Part shown: piece after piece, positions 1 to 9,720 of the stretch
Numbering within the stretch: position 1 is the first letter of the stretch
Layout: every line of letters starts with the position of its first letter
Source: Stentor coeruleus
Lineage: Eukaryota; Ciliophora; Heterotrichea; Heterotrichida; Stentoridae
Length of the DNA: 64,000 nt
Direction of reading: 5' to 3'
Assembly (NCBI GenBank): GCA_001970955.1
Contig: MPUH01000005.1
Coordinates: 1 to 64,000, forward strand
The notes under the pieces: model-generated
Seen by the model: only the letters and a program-made list of their open reading frames with translations
What the model was told of the DNA's origin: nothing
Database searches by the model: none
Translations under genes and position numbers: made by a program

Positions 1-416
1 GGTAAGGAGTAATAGTATTTTATACAAGGGCTGGACAATAGTCAAGCGATAATTCCTAACTAATACTAATATTATTTTATATGCTTCTGACCAATAGCGC
101 TAAAATAAAATATATTATCATAAATGGTAATCTTTATTCTCTATACAACTCCAAAACAAAACCGTGCTGATTTTCACTTTAAAAGAATTCCACCTAATTA
201 AAACGATAAAACCTTATATTCCCACAACTTAAAAAATACAAAACCCTAATAAAAGCCAATCATTTCACAACATCCTCAACAATTACAATATCCAATCTTA
301 AATCAATAAAAATCATCAAAACTTAAACCGATTTCTCACAACATCATTTGACCAAACTCCTCATATCCACTTCTTACAACAAATCATAAATCAAAAATCT
401 CAATTTATCTAATTAT
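1..416. other. Intergenic: 3' flank of the phosphodiesterase gene
   Basis: No gene is supported here. From about 120 onward the + strand is nearly free of G (A/T/C only), which is the pattern seen downstream of minus-strand genes elsewhere in the window. The first 60 bases are more balanced and could belong to a neighbouring unit outside the window. Confidence 0.5.
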
Positions 417-2318
417 TCAAACTTCATATTTCCCAGGTAAGCTTGATTTCCTCTCTGACCTCCTCTCAGCCTTTTTACATTTCCCAAGCGAATTCAAGTT
501 ATTTATATACTCTTCCTTCCTAGATATCAAACTCTGTCCTCTAATAGTTTTTCTTCTCATAACCCAAAACAGTTCATTAGTCTTAAGCTGACTAACACAA
601 TTTACTTCAATTTTTTCCGATACTAAAATCGAATTCATTGTACAAAACAAAGGATATACAATATTTCTTATAAACCCTGTTTGACTTTTAGATAAATCTG
701 TAGTATCTCTATCACAATACATAGACACAGAAATCCCTAAAGCCTTTTCCATATCCCCTTGTATATAAAATTCATTCACAACCAGTCTACACCACTTTTC
801 ATGTAATTCTGTAGTCTTAGCAGCATGGCCAATATCCGCAGCTTTCATAAGTAATTTAAAAAGATCATTCCTAACCTCTGTACTATGTAAATCAACAGAA
901 CCAACTTCATGATATTTAACCCTAAACTGCGCCATCATCTCAAAATGTTTAGACATATCAGTAGCTAAAATCATATCAATAATACATTTTCTTAAAATCA
1001 ACCATTTTTCTGAACTAAAATTCATAAACATATTACAATCTTCGATTTTCAATAGATTAAAAACTATTGATGTATGCATATTTTCTAATACACTAATATC
1101 ATTATATGCAATAGCTACATCATCACGTGTTAAAACTAGAAATCTATTAGTCTTACCTGGATGTCCAACATCATGACCTAATGTTGAGATTATACCAGCA
1201 AGCATTTCTATAGAACTAATTGAGTCTAAAATATCACTGTTATTAACAAAATAAATATATGATGACATAACATCAGCTGCATGAGTTGAGTTGTGATAAG
1301 GATTATCTCTATAACTGTTTTCAATTTTACGAAGGAAGTTTTTTATTATGTTTTCAGGGACATTACAAAGTTCATCTAAGCCATAACGACGTATACAATA
1401 TAAACCCATAACTTGTAAAGGTTCTTTTCCACTACATTCACTTATAAAGAATGTGTCAAAGTTCCAATTCTTACCAATCTGCGAAAGGACTCCTATAAGC
1501 TCAGAAACTCCATAGTTGAAATTGGATTTTTCTTGAAGTTTCATCACGTCAGTACTGGACCCGATAAGATTGGCTAGACTAGCAAAACATGATTGTTCTA
1601 TAAAAATCCTATCTTGATCGTCGATACCTTTAGGTAGTTGCTCAATTTTTGATGTATTGATTTGATCAGTTTTTTTTGATAAGGCCCATATTTTTTTCAT
1701 TCGCTTGGTTTTTTTTTTAAGTTTCGCGCATATAAGCACCAGGGATATTAGTAAAAATACAGACCTGCCGATGTTTTTCATTGAAACTGTACTTATTATG
1801 AAAGATAAAACTCCAAGGATTAAACTAAAGTAAATGAGATTTGGGGAAGTTTGGGTTGATGACTGAAGCACAGTCAGCAAAATTATTTGTAAAAGTGAGG
1901 GGTAGTATGAAATTAAGTCTTTTTTTGTTATAATCCATAAGACTTCAGGATCAGTAAAAATCAAGCCCAACCCTCCAATAAAGTATATGAAAGGATATGA
2001 GATTTTTTGAAAGAATTTGAGCCTAAGATCGATTAGGTAAAAAAATAGACTTAAAGCGCACATGAACCCAAAAAACACAGCGCTTGCGATTAGAAGCTCG
2101 ATAATTTCTTTGTTTTCTACGTATGAAAGTATGTTGTTACTAAGGTTTAAGCCTAGAACTGTGAGTTCTATTATATAAAATTGCTTATCTTTTGTGGATG
2201 TGTCTTCGATTGTTGTCGGATCTTCTTTGGTGTTTTGTTTTTGCACACCAAGCTTGCTATCTATTATGAGATTTGAGCTGGAGCTTTGGTCAGATTTTTT
2301 GATTTTATCGGCTTTCAT
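417..2318 (-). CDS. Membrane-anchored 3',5'-cyclic nucleotide phosphodiesterase
   Basis: The 633-residue protein has about five hydrophobic segments between residues 72 and 200, then a class I PDEase domain to the C-terminus. Visible metal-site motifs are HNSTHAADV (342-350), GHDVGHPG (381-388) and KAADIGHAAK (492-501, the second metal-ligand Asp). The nucleotide-selective invariant Gln lies in SQTGFI (Q546). All metal ligands appear present, so it should hydrolyse cAMP and/or cGMP at a membrane; specificity cannot be read from sequence. A PDE with a polytopic N-terminus suggests ciliary or cortical membrane cyclic-nucleotide signalling, and a channel with a cyclic-nucleotide-binding domain lies at the far end of the window. 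The start is a plain ATG just after a G-poor flank. The gene ends on TGA, the only TGA stop seen here, with an in-frame TAA four codons later. No intron is needed. Confidence 0.9.
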   Translation of the reverse strand: MKADKIKKSDQSSSSNLIIDSKLGVQKQNTKEDPTTIEDTSTKDKQFYIIELTVLGLNLSNNILSYVENKEIIELLIASAVFFGFMCALSLFFYLIDLRLKFFQKISYPFIYFIGGLGLIFTDPEVLWIITKKDLISYYPSLLQIILLTVLQSSTQTSPNLIYFSLILGVLSFIISTVSMKNIGRSVFLLISLVLICAKLKKKTKRMKKIWALSKKTDQINTSKIEQLPKGIDDQDRIFIEQSCFASLANLIGSSTDVMKLQEKSNFNYGVSELIGVLSQIGKNWNFDTFFISECSGKEPLQVMGLYCIRRYGLDELCNVPENIIKNFLRKIENSYRDNPYHNSTHAADVMSSYIYFVNNSDILDSISSIEMLAGIISTLGHDVGHPGKTNRFLVLTRDDVAIAYNDISVLENMHTSIVFNLLKIEDCNMFMNFSSEKWLILRKCIIDMILATDMSKHFEMMAQFRVKYHEVGSVDLHSTEVRNDLFKLLMKAADIGHAAKTTELHEKWCRLVVNEFYIQGDMEKALGISVSMYCDRDTTDLSKSQTGFIRNIVYPLFCTMNSILVSEKIEVNCVSQLKTNELFWVMRRKTIRGQSLISRKEEYINNLNSLGKCKKAERRSERKSSLPGKYEV

Positions 2319-3187
2319 TATTAGGATATAATACTTAAGATTATTTAGAAAGTTTATTGAAATGTTAATTATACTGTTTAAAATCGATATTTTTTATTTG
2401 CTGTTAGGGTGTTAATAGGAGTGGGGTTTTTTTTAGAATTTGCAGGATTTATAATGGATTTAAAGGAAATTTGTGGGTATTGTTTATTTGTATAGATGAT
2501 GTTGGCTTTGGGTATGCTGCTTTTTTTATGAATTGTATAGGCTATAATTTTGCTATTGAGAAATGGGATGGTTTTGTATTTTATTTGATGAAGAGGTTAG
2601 AGAGATGATTTTAATCGGAATTTTTTTTTAGAATTTTAAGAATGTGTAGAGAAGGTTTTTATAATATTATGGAGAAATTTATTTATACTTGGAATAAATT
2701 CAGAAAATTTTTTATTTAAAGGGATAATAGAAAATGTGTTTTGGAAATTTTTCAGGAAATACATTTTTTATTACTGTAAAATGTATTTTGGAAGATTTTT
2801 AATTACTGGAAAAATTTAGGTAGTATTACATAATAGAATGCCTGCACATTTTTTAAATATTATTTCTCATACAAATATCTATATCTTAATAAAATAACTA
2901 CCATGCAAAATTTTACTAGTAAACTTTAGTCTTTATTCCCTAAACACAATTCATTTCTTCCAAACTCAAATTTTCACTTCATCAAAACTAATCCAAATCC
3001 CAATCAACCATAAAACCCATCCAAATCATCCTCATCTCGCATTTAACCCCATCACAAAAACTAAATCTTCTATTTCCCTCCCAATACTTCCACAAACCTT
3101 CAAAACCCATCAAACAATTTTTCACCACTTTTCATTTTCCTCTCTGAAAATTTTTCCTTTAATTTTCTCTAACAATATACATAAATA
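2319..3187. promoter_or_regulatory. Divergent intergenic region with a composition switch
   Basis: This 869-bp region lies between the starts of the phosphodiesterase (-) and PP4R1-like (+) genes. The left part (to about 2830) is nearly C-free on the + strand and the right part (from about 2870) nearly G-free, so each gene has a G-poor 5' flank on its own strand. It contains a telomere-like 13-mer at 2402-2414. No TATA-like element can be assigned in such AT-rich DNA. Confidence 0.5.
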
Positions 3188-5263
3188 ATGGATTTGGGAA
3201 GATTCTCAACACCCTCTGGCGAAGTATCTTTTCTAGACAAAGATGACATAAGCGGTCCAGGGCGAGAAAATTACGTAAAAAGAACTGGCGACAAATCAGT
3301 TGATTATGCTTTATTTAAAATATCCCAATTCTCAAGTTCAACTGAGCCTTCAGAAAGAATAAAATTCACCAAAGAACTTGAAGAGCTTTCTTTACAACTT
3401 GGTAGTCGTAATCTATCATCTCTTATTCACGTCCTCCATAAACTTGTAATATAAACTCAGACTGAAGATACAATTGAAGTCAAAACAGAATTGGCAACCC
3501 AGCTTCCATTGTTATTCCGTGTTGTTATTAAAGAGTTTAACATGTATTCTGAGACAATAGACAATTTATTACCAATATTAGACAAGCTTTTAGATGATAA
3601 AAATCAAGAAGTTATCAGAGCTGCTTGTGAAGCTACAGTATCCATAGCTAATTTTTTGACTAATGAAGATTGTGCGACTTGGCTTTTGACTATGATTTTA
3701 CGTATTCTTCATGATGAAGAAGAAGATACAAAGCTTAAAGCATTGGGAACATTAAAAGAATTGATTTCTAATATAAGTCCTGATTTTTGTGAATGTTTTG
3801 TTGCTAAAGAAGCTATGTTGTTATCATCAGAAACTATTGTCAAAGTTAGAAAATCTGTGGCTGAATGTATACCAAAACTTACAAAACGTGTGTCAAGTCA
3901 AGAAGGTATTGAAAAACTCATGAAAGTATTTGATGAACTAACAAAAGATAATATGTGGGGTGTGAGAAAAGCATGTGTCGAAAACATATCAGAAATGTTT
4001 GAAGGTTTAAATGAGGTGTTACAAGAAAAATATGTTTTACCTTTTTATGAAACTCTACTTAATGATAAATCGAATTCAGTAAGACAAAGTGGGCTTATGC
4101 AAATTGGTCCATGCATACACAATTGTAAAGTTAAAGTCCCTGATTTTCTTATAAATTTATATATAGAAATGTCCCGAAACACATCAAATAAAGGGGAGAT
4201 CCAATATCATGTTGCATATTATTTCCCTGGAGTGCTTCAAAGATTAGGTAAGTCTTCATGGAATACATTAAGCCCAGTTTATAACAATATTATTGATGAA
4301 TCTGATGCAAAGACAAAAAAATGCCTTATATCAAGTATACATGAAATAGGGAAAATATTAGAATTAGACTTAGCTACAAATGAACTTGTCCCAATATATG
4401 AAAGGATTTTATCTGAAAGTATTATGTCAAAACAGTTAGTATTACCCGTATTAAGTAAATTCCTTGGGATAATTCATCAAGAAGCTCGACAGAATTTCCT
4501 TAAATATATCAAAAGCATGTACAAAATCACAGTAAGTTGGAGGATAAGACTTATGGTTGCTGAACAGCTTGAAGATTTTGCTGAACTTTTTGATACAAAT
4601 ACTGTAATTACTGAACTTTACCCTGTAGCAAGCGCTTTAGCTGATGATAAAATAGCTAAAATAAGAGAAAAGTCAGCTTTAGGTCTTGGTAAAATCATCA
4701 ATATACTTATTTCATGTGGATCTTCATCAGAAATCCTTCAACAATTTCATAATTTATCCCAACAATCAAGCACTATTTATAAAAAACAAGTATTTGCCTT
4801 AGCTTGTCAATCCTTATCAACAAACCCTATATTCCCTTCAGTTTTAGGTAATGAATTCCGAGCTTTATGTGATGATAAATCTCCAAACCTTCGTATTTGT
4901 TGCGCTAAAGCTGTGAAAAAAGCAAGGGAAAACAATAGAAACGAAAACTACTGGACTAGTCTTTTTGATAAATTCTCCCTAGATTATGATGCTGATGTTC
5001 GATATGAAGTAACAGGGAAATACGATATAAAAAGAGGAATTCATAAACTTCGTCCTAACAGTCAAAAAGCATCAGAACTTATGCTCCCAATGGTTAGAGC
5101 TTTATTTCCAGATGATGATCTTCAAGAAGTTATAACATTTTCATTAAGCGAAAAATGTGAATTTGACATGATTAAAAAATCGATAACCCCTTCGATGAAC
5201 GGACTAGTCCATGAGGTAGTATTGAACTCTGTGCAGAAAAGCAAGATGCTAATAGATTTTTAG
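3188..5263 (+). CDS. HEAT-repeat phosphatase regulatory subunit, PP4R1-like (one 15-nt intron)
   Basis: Two exons (3188-3445 and 3461-5263) are joined by a phase-0 intron, GTAATATAAACTCAG, at 3446-3460. Without splicing the frame stops at once; spliced it gives 686 residues. The product is a continuous array of alpha-helical HEAT repeats. The stretch around residues 330-440, with a YYFPGVLQRLG-like segment, an SSIHEIGKILE segment and ELVPIYERIL, resembles protein phosphatase 4 regulatory subunit 1 more than the PP2A A subunit; the two families are related scaffolds, so the PP4R1 label is a best guess. The family holds a PP2A-type catalytic subunit and steers it to substrates. It is shorter than animal PP4R1 (about 950 residues), mainly because it lacks a long acidic middle region. 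Its stop is only 22 bp from the convergent porin gene. Confidence 0.8.
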
Positions 5264-5285
5264 ATGTTAGGATAAAAGATATCGA

Positions 5286-6143
5286 CTATTGGTTAAACTT
5301 AATTCTAATACCGTATTCGAATGGAGAGGTTTTGATGAACATGTTGAGTTTAGCTCCAGTTACCACGGTCACTTTTTCGGAAACTTTGCTACGAAGAGCT
5401 AGCCAGAGGTAACCGCATTGGTTTAGTTTCGCTTTGACTAAGGTTTTATCATCAAGTTTTTTCTGTCCTGCTAGTTCGAGAAATAGGTTTTTTTCAGAGT
5501 GGTTGTATTTGATTGAACCTCCTAGGAGGATGTTTTGACGTTTACTGCTATAGAAAGTTGCGATAAGGTTGCCTAGAGAGTAAGCATTTTTATCAAGACT
5601 TTCATGTTTGATAACAGTTCTGTAATTGTCTTTGAAGTACCAAAAGGCTGCGTTGTAGGTTGTAAAACGCTTTTGTGATGGGTCGAAAAGTACATCAAAA
5701 CCTCCACCAGCGTTGTTGCGTCCAAAGACTACATTTAGCTTAGAAGTAAAATCATTAACAACAGTAGCTTTGCATCTACATCTATCGTGTATAGACTCAA
5801 GTGAAAGGGATATTTTCTGACGTTCATTCTGAGACTCAAACTCAGCTTTAGCCTTCAAGTTCGATTTTGACTCAGGGGAATATTCAACTGATGATTTCAC
5901 TAAAGAAGTTGATGATAATTCTTGTTTAACACTGAAGTTGCTGTTCTTATACATAAAATATGTACTTCCTGATGTTGATGCTTCTTTCCCTTCAACACCT
6001 TTTTGCTTGTATGAAGACTTAACTGTTAATCCTGAAGCCCTAGCATAAGCTGAAAGAGCTAAGTCTTGGCCAACACAAAAGTTCTTTTTACACAAGTCCT
6101 CTTGTAGCTTGCTGAGATTTGCGAAACTTTCAAGCTGAGCCAT
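5286..6143 (-). CDS. VDAC-like mitochondrial outer-membrane porin
   Basis: The 285-residue protein has the length and texture of the eukaryotic porin-3 (VDAC/Tom40) family. A short polar N-terminal stretch is followed by alternating polar/hydrophobic beta strands across the whole length, with no alpha-helical membrane segment. The C-terminal part (GIRIKFNQ at the end) looks like the closing beta strand. By family, it would form a beta-barrel that passes metabolites through the mitochondrial outer membrane. VDAC versus Tom40 cannot be settled by eye; the length and absence of a long N-terminal extension favour VDAC. The ATG start is unambiguous. It converges on the PP4R1-like gene with 22 bp between stops. 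Confidence 0.7.
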   Translation of the reverse strand: MAQLESFANLSKLQEDLCKKNFCVGQDLALSAYARASGLTVKSSYKQKGVEGKEASTSGSTYFMYKNSNFSVKQELSSTSLVKSSVEYSPESKSNLKAKAEFESQNERQKISLSLESIHDRCRCKATVVNDFTSKLNVVFGRNNAGGGFDVLFDPSQKRFTTYNAAFWYFKDNYRTVIKHESLDKNAYSLGNLIATFYSSKRQNILLGGSIKYNHSEKNLFLELAGQKKLDDKTLVKAKLNQCGYLWLALRSKVSEKVTVVTGAKLNMFIKTSPFEYGIRIKFNQ

Positions 6144-6221
6144 TTATTATGTAATATGATTAGGAATAATGAATGGAAATAAGATTTTTGTAAATATAAA
6201 ATATTACTCTTGGCCAAGGGT

Positions 6222-7019
6222 TTAAAATATAGAACAGCATTGTTGACGTTTGGAAGCTTCGATAATTATACCCATACTGCTTCGTTCTTTTTGCTGAATA
6301 GAGACACCTTTGACTATAACATTTCTTCCATAACCTGCTACCATTACACGGTTTTCTATTAGAGAGGGTATGAATTTATTGCAGTATGTTTGAAAAACTG
6401 TTGATTGCAAGGTGCTTAGTTTTACACTAACATAAATGCGGTCATCTCCATTATCCTTTATCCTAATATCCAAATTTGTAAACTCTTCATTTGGGTCAAA
6501 CTTCTCTTCAGGAATTTGTTGTCTTTTAAAAAACACAAACTCATTATTACTCCCAATAGGTGAACCAAACACAATAAAAATCCCATCAATTTCAGATTCC
6601 TTTGAAATTTTCAAAATAGCTGAGTTTGGATCTTTAATCCCAACACCTCTTGTTACCATCCAAACCTCACTATTTAACGATAGTTTTACTTCAACTTTTA
6701 TTTCCACTGCCAATGATTTTAATGTAATAAGTTCTTTACACCTAATAATTCTATTGGCAAGATAAAGGCCTTCTTCTAAACAAAGTCCATTTATGCTGTT
6801 CCATTTCCCTTTGATTTCACTAAATCCATCTATAATATGAAAAGATGCAGCTTCCCACAAATCAGATGTATAATTACCACAAAAGTTTTCTTGAACTATG
6901 TATTTGTCTATTAGTTTACGTTCATTTTTCTGCCATTCAGAATAATAATTAGATTGGTCCTGAAGGATTGATAGCTGTTTTTCAGTTTGTGTCAAAAGAA
7001 GGTTTTCAAAGGTTGACAT
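6222..7019 (-). CDS. Orphan protein with a CaaX-type C-terminus
   Basis: This 265-residue protein belongs to no family I recognise. The first third is helical and polar. The remainder alternates short beta-like strands (e.g. IFIVFGSPIG, NRVMVAGYG), suggesting a beta-rich globular fold. The last four residues are CSIF, preceded by another Cys (QQCCSIF). That matches a CaaX prenylation box with an adjacent palmitoylatable Cys, as in small GTPases, although no GTPase motifs are present. If the box works, the protein is a lipid-anchored peripheral membrane protein; this is inference from the tail alone. The start is ATG with a G-poor flank upstream and no intron is needed. Confidence 0.75.
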   Translation of the reverse strand: MSTFENLLLTQTEKQLSILQDQSNYYSEWQKNERKLIDKYIVQENFCGNYTSDLWEAASFHIIDGFSEIKGKWNSINGLCLEEGLYLANRIIRCKELITLKSLAVEIKVEVKLSLNSEVWMVTRGVGIKDPNSAILKISKESEIDGIFIVFGSPIGSNNEFVFFKRQQIPEEKFDPNEEFTNLDIRIKDNGDDRIYVSVKLSTLQSTVFQTYCNKFIPSLIENRVMVAGYGRNVIVKGVSIQQKERSSMGIIIEASKRQQCCSIF

Positions 7020-7510
7020 GATTATTTATGAAATGATTAGAACTATTTGATATAAGTTTTATTTTTGTAAATCTTATTAACGGATTTAGAGAAATTGAAA
7101 AGGATGTAAGTTTATTTGAGAAGGTAGGGGATGGAAATTAAGATATTATAAGATTGATGAAAGTTGTGAAAAAATAATTAAGTGTAAATTTGGTGTTAGG
7201 GAAAGGTTTTAGGGTTGTGGATATGAGATAAAAGATTGGAGGTTTTTGTATTGAGAATATGCAAAAAGCTAGGGTGTATTGATAGATAAATTAATTAAAT
7301 TTTTAATAGATTAGTTGCATTTTTGTGTATGACCTTTATTTTAAACTTTATAGAACTGATTATGTTTTTTAACTATTCCTAGTTAAACTTATTAAAATTG
7401 CTCTTGATTATTAACTTTCTTACAATTTTCTATACAGCATAACTCATAAAAAATATCAATCACAGCAATCATCATCTAAACTATTTCCTATTTATTACAT
7501 CTTCTATTAT
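7020..7510. other. Intergenic between two minus-strand genes
   Basis: The left part (to about 7280) is C-poor on the + strand, as expected for the 5' flank of the CaaX-protein gene. The right part is G-poor, as expected for the 3' flank of the kinase gene. A single TGTTAGGG octamer lies at 7194-7201. No gene is visible. Confidence 0.5.
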
Positions 7511-9589
7511 TTAAATATCATCAATCATCAAAATTTCAGCCTTAAGCATTCCAAGCTCCATCTCAATATCTTCAATATTTCCAGCTCTTTCATTCATATT
7601 ATTTCTCATCCTAGCCTTTACAATCTTAGCTTTATTTATTCTTGAATTCAATGTATTAAGTTTAACTTTTAATGCCTTTCTAATAATTACCTTAGCTTTT
7701 TCTCTTGCCGCTTGTATATCAAAAATTTCTAGCTTATATTTTATTTCCAAATTCCTTGAATTTGATAATTGTTCTTCTAAAGTCTCTTTAAAACTCATAG
7801 CATTTCTCATTTTATTCATTAAAAAATCAAGATCGCTTTTTTTCTTTAAAATTTTTTCTTTATCATATCTTATTATTCTCATCAAAGCTTTTTTTTGATC
7901 GAGATATTCGATTTTTATCCTTTCAAGTTCAACTTCTTTAATACAGATTTGCTCATCTAAAAAGTCTAGTTTGTCTTCGATTAGAGTGTTTTCGATAATT
8001 TTGTTTTTGTTTGTCTTAACAAAAATCATCAACCCACGAGCGGCTTTGTTTTCTGGGGTTTCGAGTTCTTCGATTTGTTTTTCATGTTCGATGATTTGGG
8101 ATTTTAAACATTCATATGAAGCTTGTAAGTCTGAAATTTGTGATTTGCGGGTATTATGTAAAGTTGATCCTTTACTTTTAAGTTTAGCGAAATAGTTCTT
8201 TAAATTGTCAAAATATCTTGTTTTGTCAATTATGTTATCGTCTAATTCATTTATTTTTACAGCCATGCTTTGAATAGTTTCATACTTTTCATCAATTTCA
8301 AGAATCTTTTTTTCTATTTCAATTTTTTTCATAGAAATATTTACTTTCATCTCTTCGAGGTTATGGCTTACTCCAAGTTTTTCTAATACCCTAGTAGAAT
8401 CAGCGAATTTCTCATATAAAACTTTATGATTTAGTTCGAGCTCTGCAGCTTCTTTTTTCTTTTCTAGTATCTCTTGCTCGATAACTTTTACAGTAGCTTC
8501 TTCGTCTTTTATTTTGATTGTTGAATCTTTGATTTTTTCTCTGAGTTCTTTCATGACTTCAATTCGAGAAATCAGTTCGTTTTTTATAATCAAAATGCTT
8601 TTGCGAAATGAATTCAAGTTAACCTCTTTGTTAGAATCAATAACTGAATTCGGGACTACTGGAAGTAAAGGTTTAGTAGGACTTTGTCTTATTAAAGAGT
8701 TTTTTTCAGATCTACCTTTCCCAATACTACAATTTGTATACATCTTATACCACTCATGTTGTTTGATTTTCTCAATACTTAATCTTTTAACAGGGTTTTT
8801 TTCTAGTATTTTCGTAATCAAATTCTTTACAAGCGGGGACATTGTACTAGGGAACTTAAGCTTCCCTTTAGTAATATTTTCCATAAGTGAATCCCTTCCT
8901 GCTGCTTTAAAAGGTGTATATCCACATAGCATTTCATATAAAAGTATCCCTAAACACCATATATCCACAGCATTAGTATGACCTGTTTCTTTAACCATTT
9001 CAGGACTAAGATACTCAAAAGTTCCACAAATTGTATATCTAGGTGTCCCTTGTTCACTAAAATAATAATTCGACCATCCAAAATCCGTAAGTTTTAAATG
9101 TCCCTGATCACCAATTAATATGTTTTCAGGCTTAATATCTCTATGAATAATCACAGGTGTACGTTTATGTAAATAATCAACAGCATCAAGGATTTCTTTG
9201 AAATATTCATTAGCTTGTTTTTCTATAAAGGTTTTATCAATTGTGAGCTTTTGGAATAGTGAACCTCCTTCAGCTATTTCCATGACTAAGTAAAAATACT
9301 TGTCGTCTTCAAAGTGATGGAAGAGTTTGATGATGTTTGGATGAGTAATTTCATACATAATTAGGACTTCACGGCGAAATTGCTCAAACATGCTCGTAAC
9401 TCGCTCTTTGGCAACTTGTTTACAGGCATAAGATTTGTTGGACTTATTATGTATGATTTTCCAGACCTGGCCGAATGCTCCGTCTCCAAGTTTTGTTTCG
9501 AAAGTGTAGTCTTTTTTACAAGTTTCTTTTTCTCCGTCAAGAGGCGGAGCTTGGAATAGGAGTTTTTTTGGGTTTTTTTTAGCGGACAT
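7511..9589 (-). CDS. Aurora-like Ser/Thr kinase with C-terminal coiled coil
   Basis: The 692-residue protein starts with a complete kinase domain (about 28-283): glycine loop GDGAFG (35-40), catalytic Lys57 in YACKQV, helix-C Glu74, HRD (149-151) and DFGWS (169-173). The Trp after DFG and the activation segment RYTICGTFEYLSPE are typical of Aurora kinases, and T186 corresponds to the Aurora activating phosphothreonine. The remaining 370 or so residues are a long, charged coiled coil, which canonical Aurora kinases lack. The kinase is predicted active. Aurora relatives act on centrosomes, spindles and cilium disassembly; the coil probably gives dimerisation or cytoskeletal targeting (inference). 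The start ATG is clear and 131 bp separate it from the stop of the next upstream gene. It could also be annotated as an ARK-type Aurora/PLK-related kinase. Confidence 0.85.
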   Translation of the reverse strand: MSAKKNPKKLLFQAPPLDGEKETCKKDYTFETKLGDGAFGQVWKIIHNKSNKSYACKQVAKERVTSMFEQFRREVLIMYEITHPNIIKLFHHFEDDKYFYLVMEIAEGGSLFQKLTIDKTFIEKQANEYFKEILDAVDYLHKRTPVIIHRDIKPENILIGDQGHLKLTDFGWSNYYFSEQGTPRYTICGTFEYLSPEMVKETGHTNAVDIWCLGILLYEMLCGYTPFKAAGRDSLMENITKGKLKFPSTMSPLVKNLITKILEKNPVKRLSIEKIKQHEWYKMYTNCSIGKGRSEKNSLIRQSPTKPLLPVVPNSVIDSNKEVNLNSFRKSILIIKNELISRIEVMKELREKIKDSTIKIKDEEATVKVIEQEILEKKKEAAELELNHKVLYEKFADSTRVLEKLGVSHNLEEMKVNISMKKIEIEKKILEIDEKYETIQSMAVKINELDDNIIDKTRYFDNLKNYFAKLKSKGSTLHNTRKSQISDLQASYECLKSQIIEHEKQIEELETPENKAARGLMIFVKTNKNKIIENTLIEDKLDFLDEQICIKEVELERIKIEYLDQKKALMRIIRYDKEKILKKKSDLDFLMNKMRNAMSFKETLEEQLSNSRNLEIKYKLEIFDIQAAREKAKVIIRKALKVKLNTLNSRINKAKIVKARMRNNMNERAGNIEDIEMELGMLKAEILMIDDI

Positions 9590-9720
9590 GGAATTTATTA
9601 GTGCTAATACAAGTATTTTAAATATATTTCATGCTCTAAAAACATACCCAATACCCAAAACCTATCCTAACTAAAACTATTCTTCTCTAATCATCCTAAA
9701 TATAATAAAAAAGCATATTA

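Noticed and set aside
8514-8981. 155-codon + strand frame opposite the kinase
   Set aside because: Antisense shadow of a conserved kinase and coiled-coil gene.
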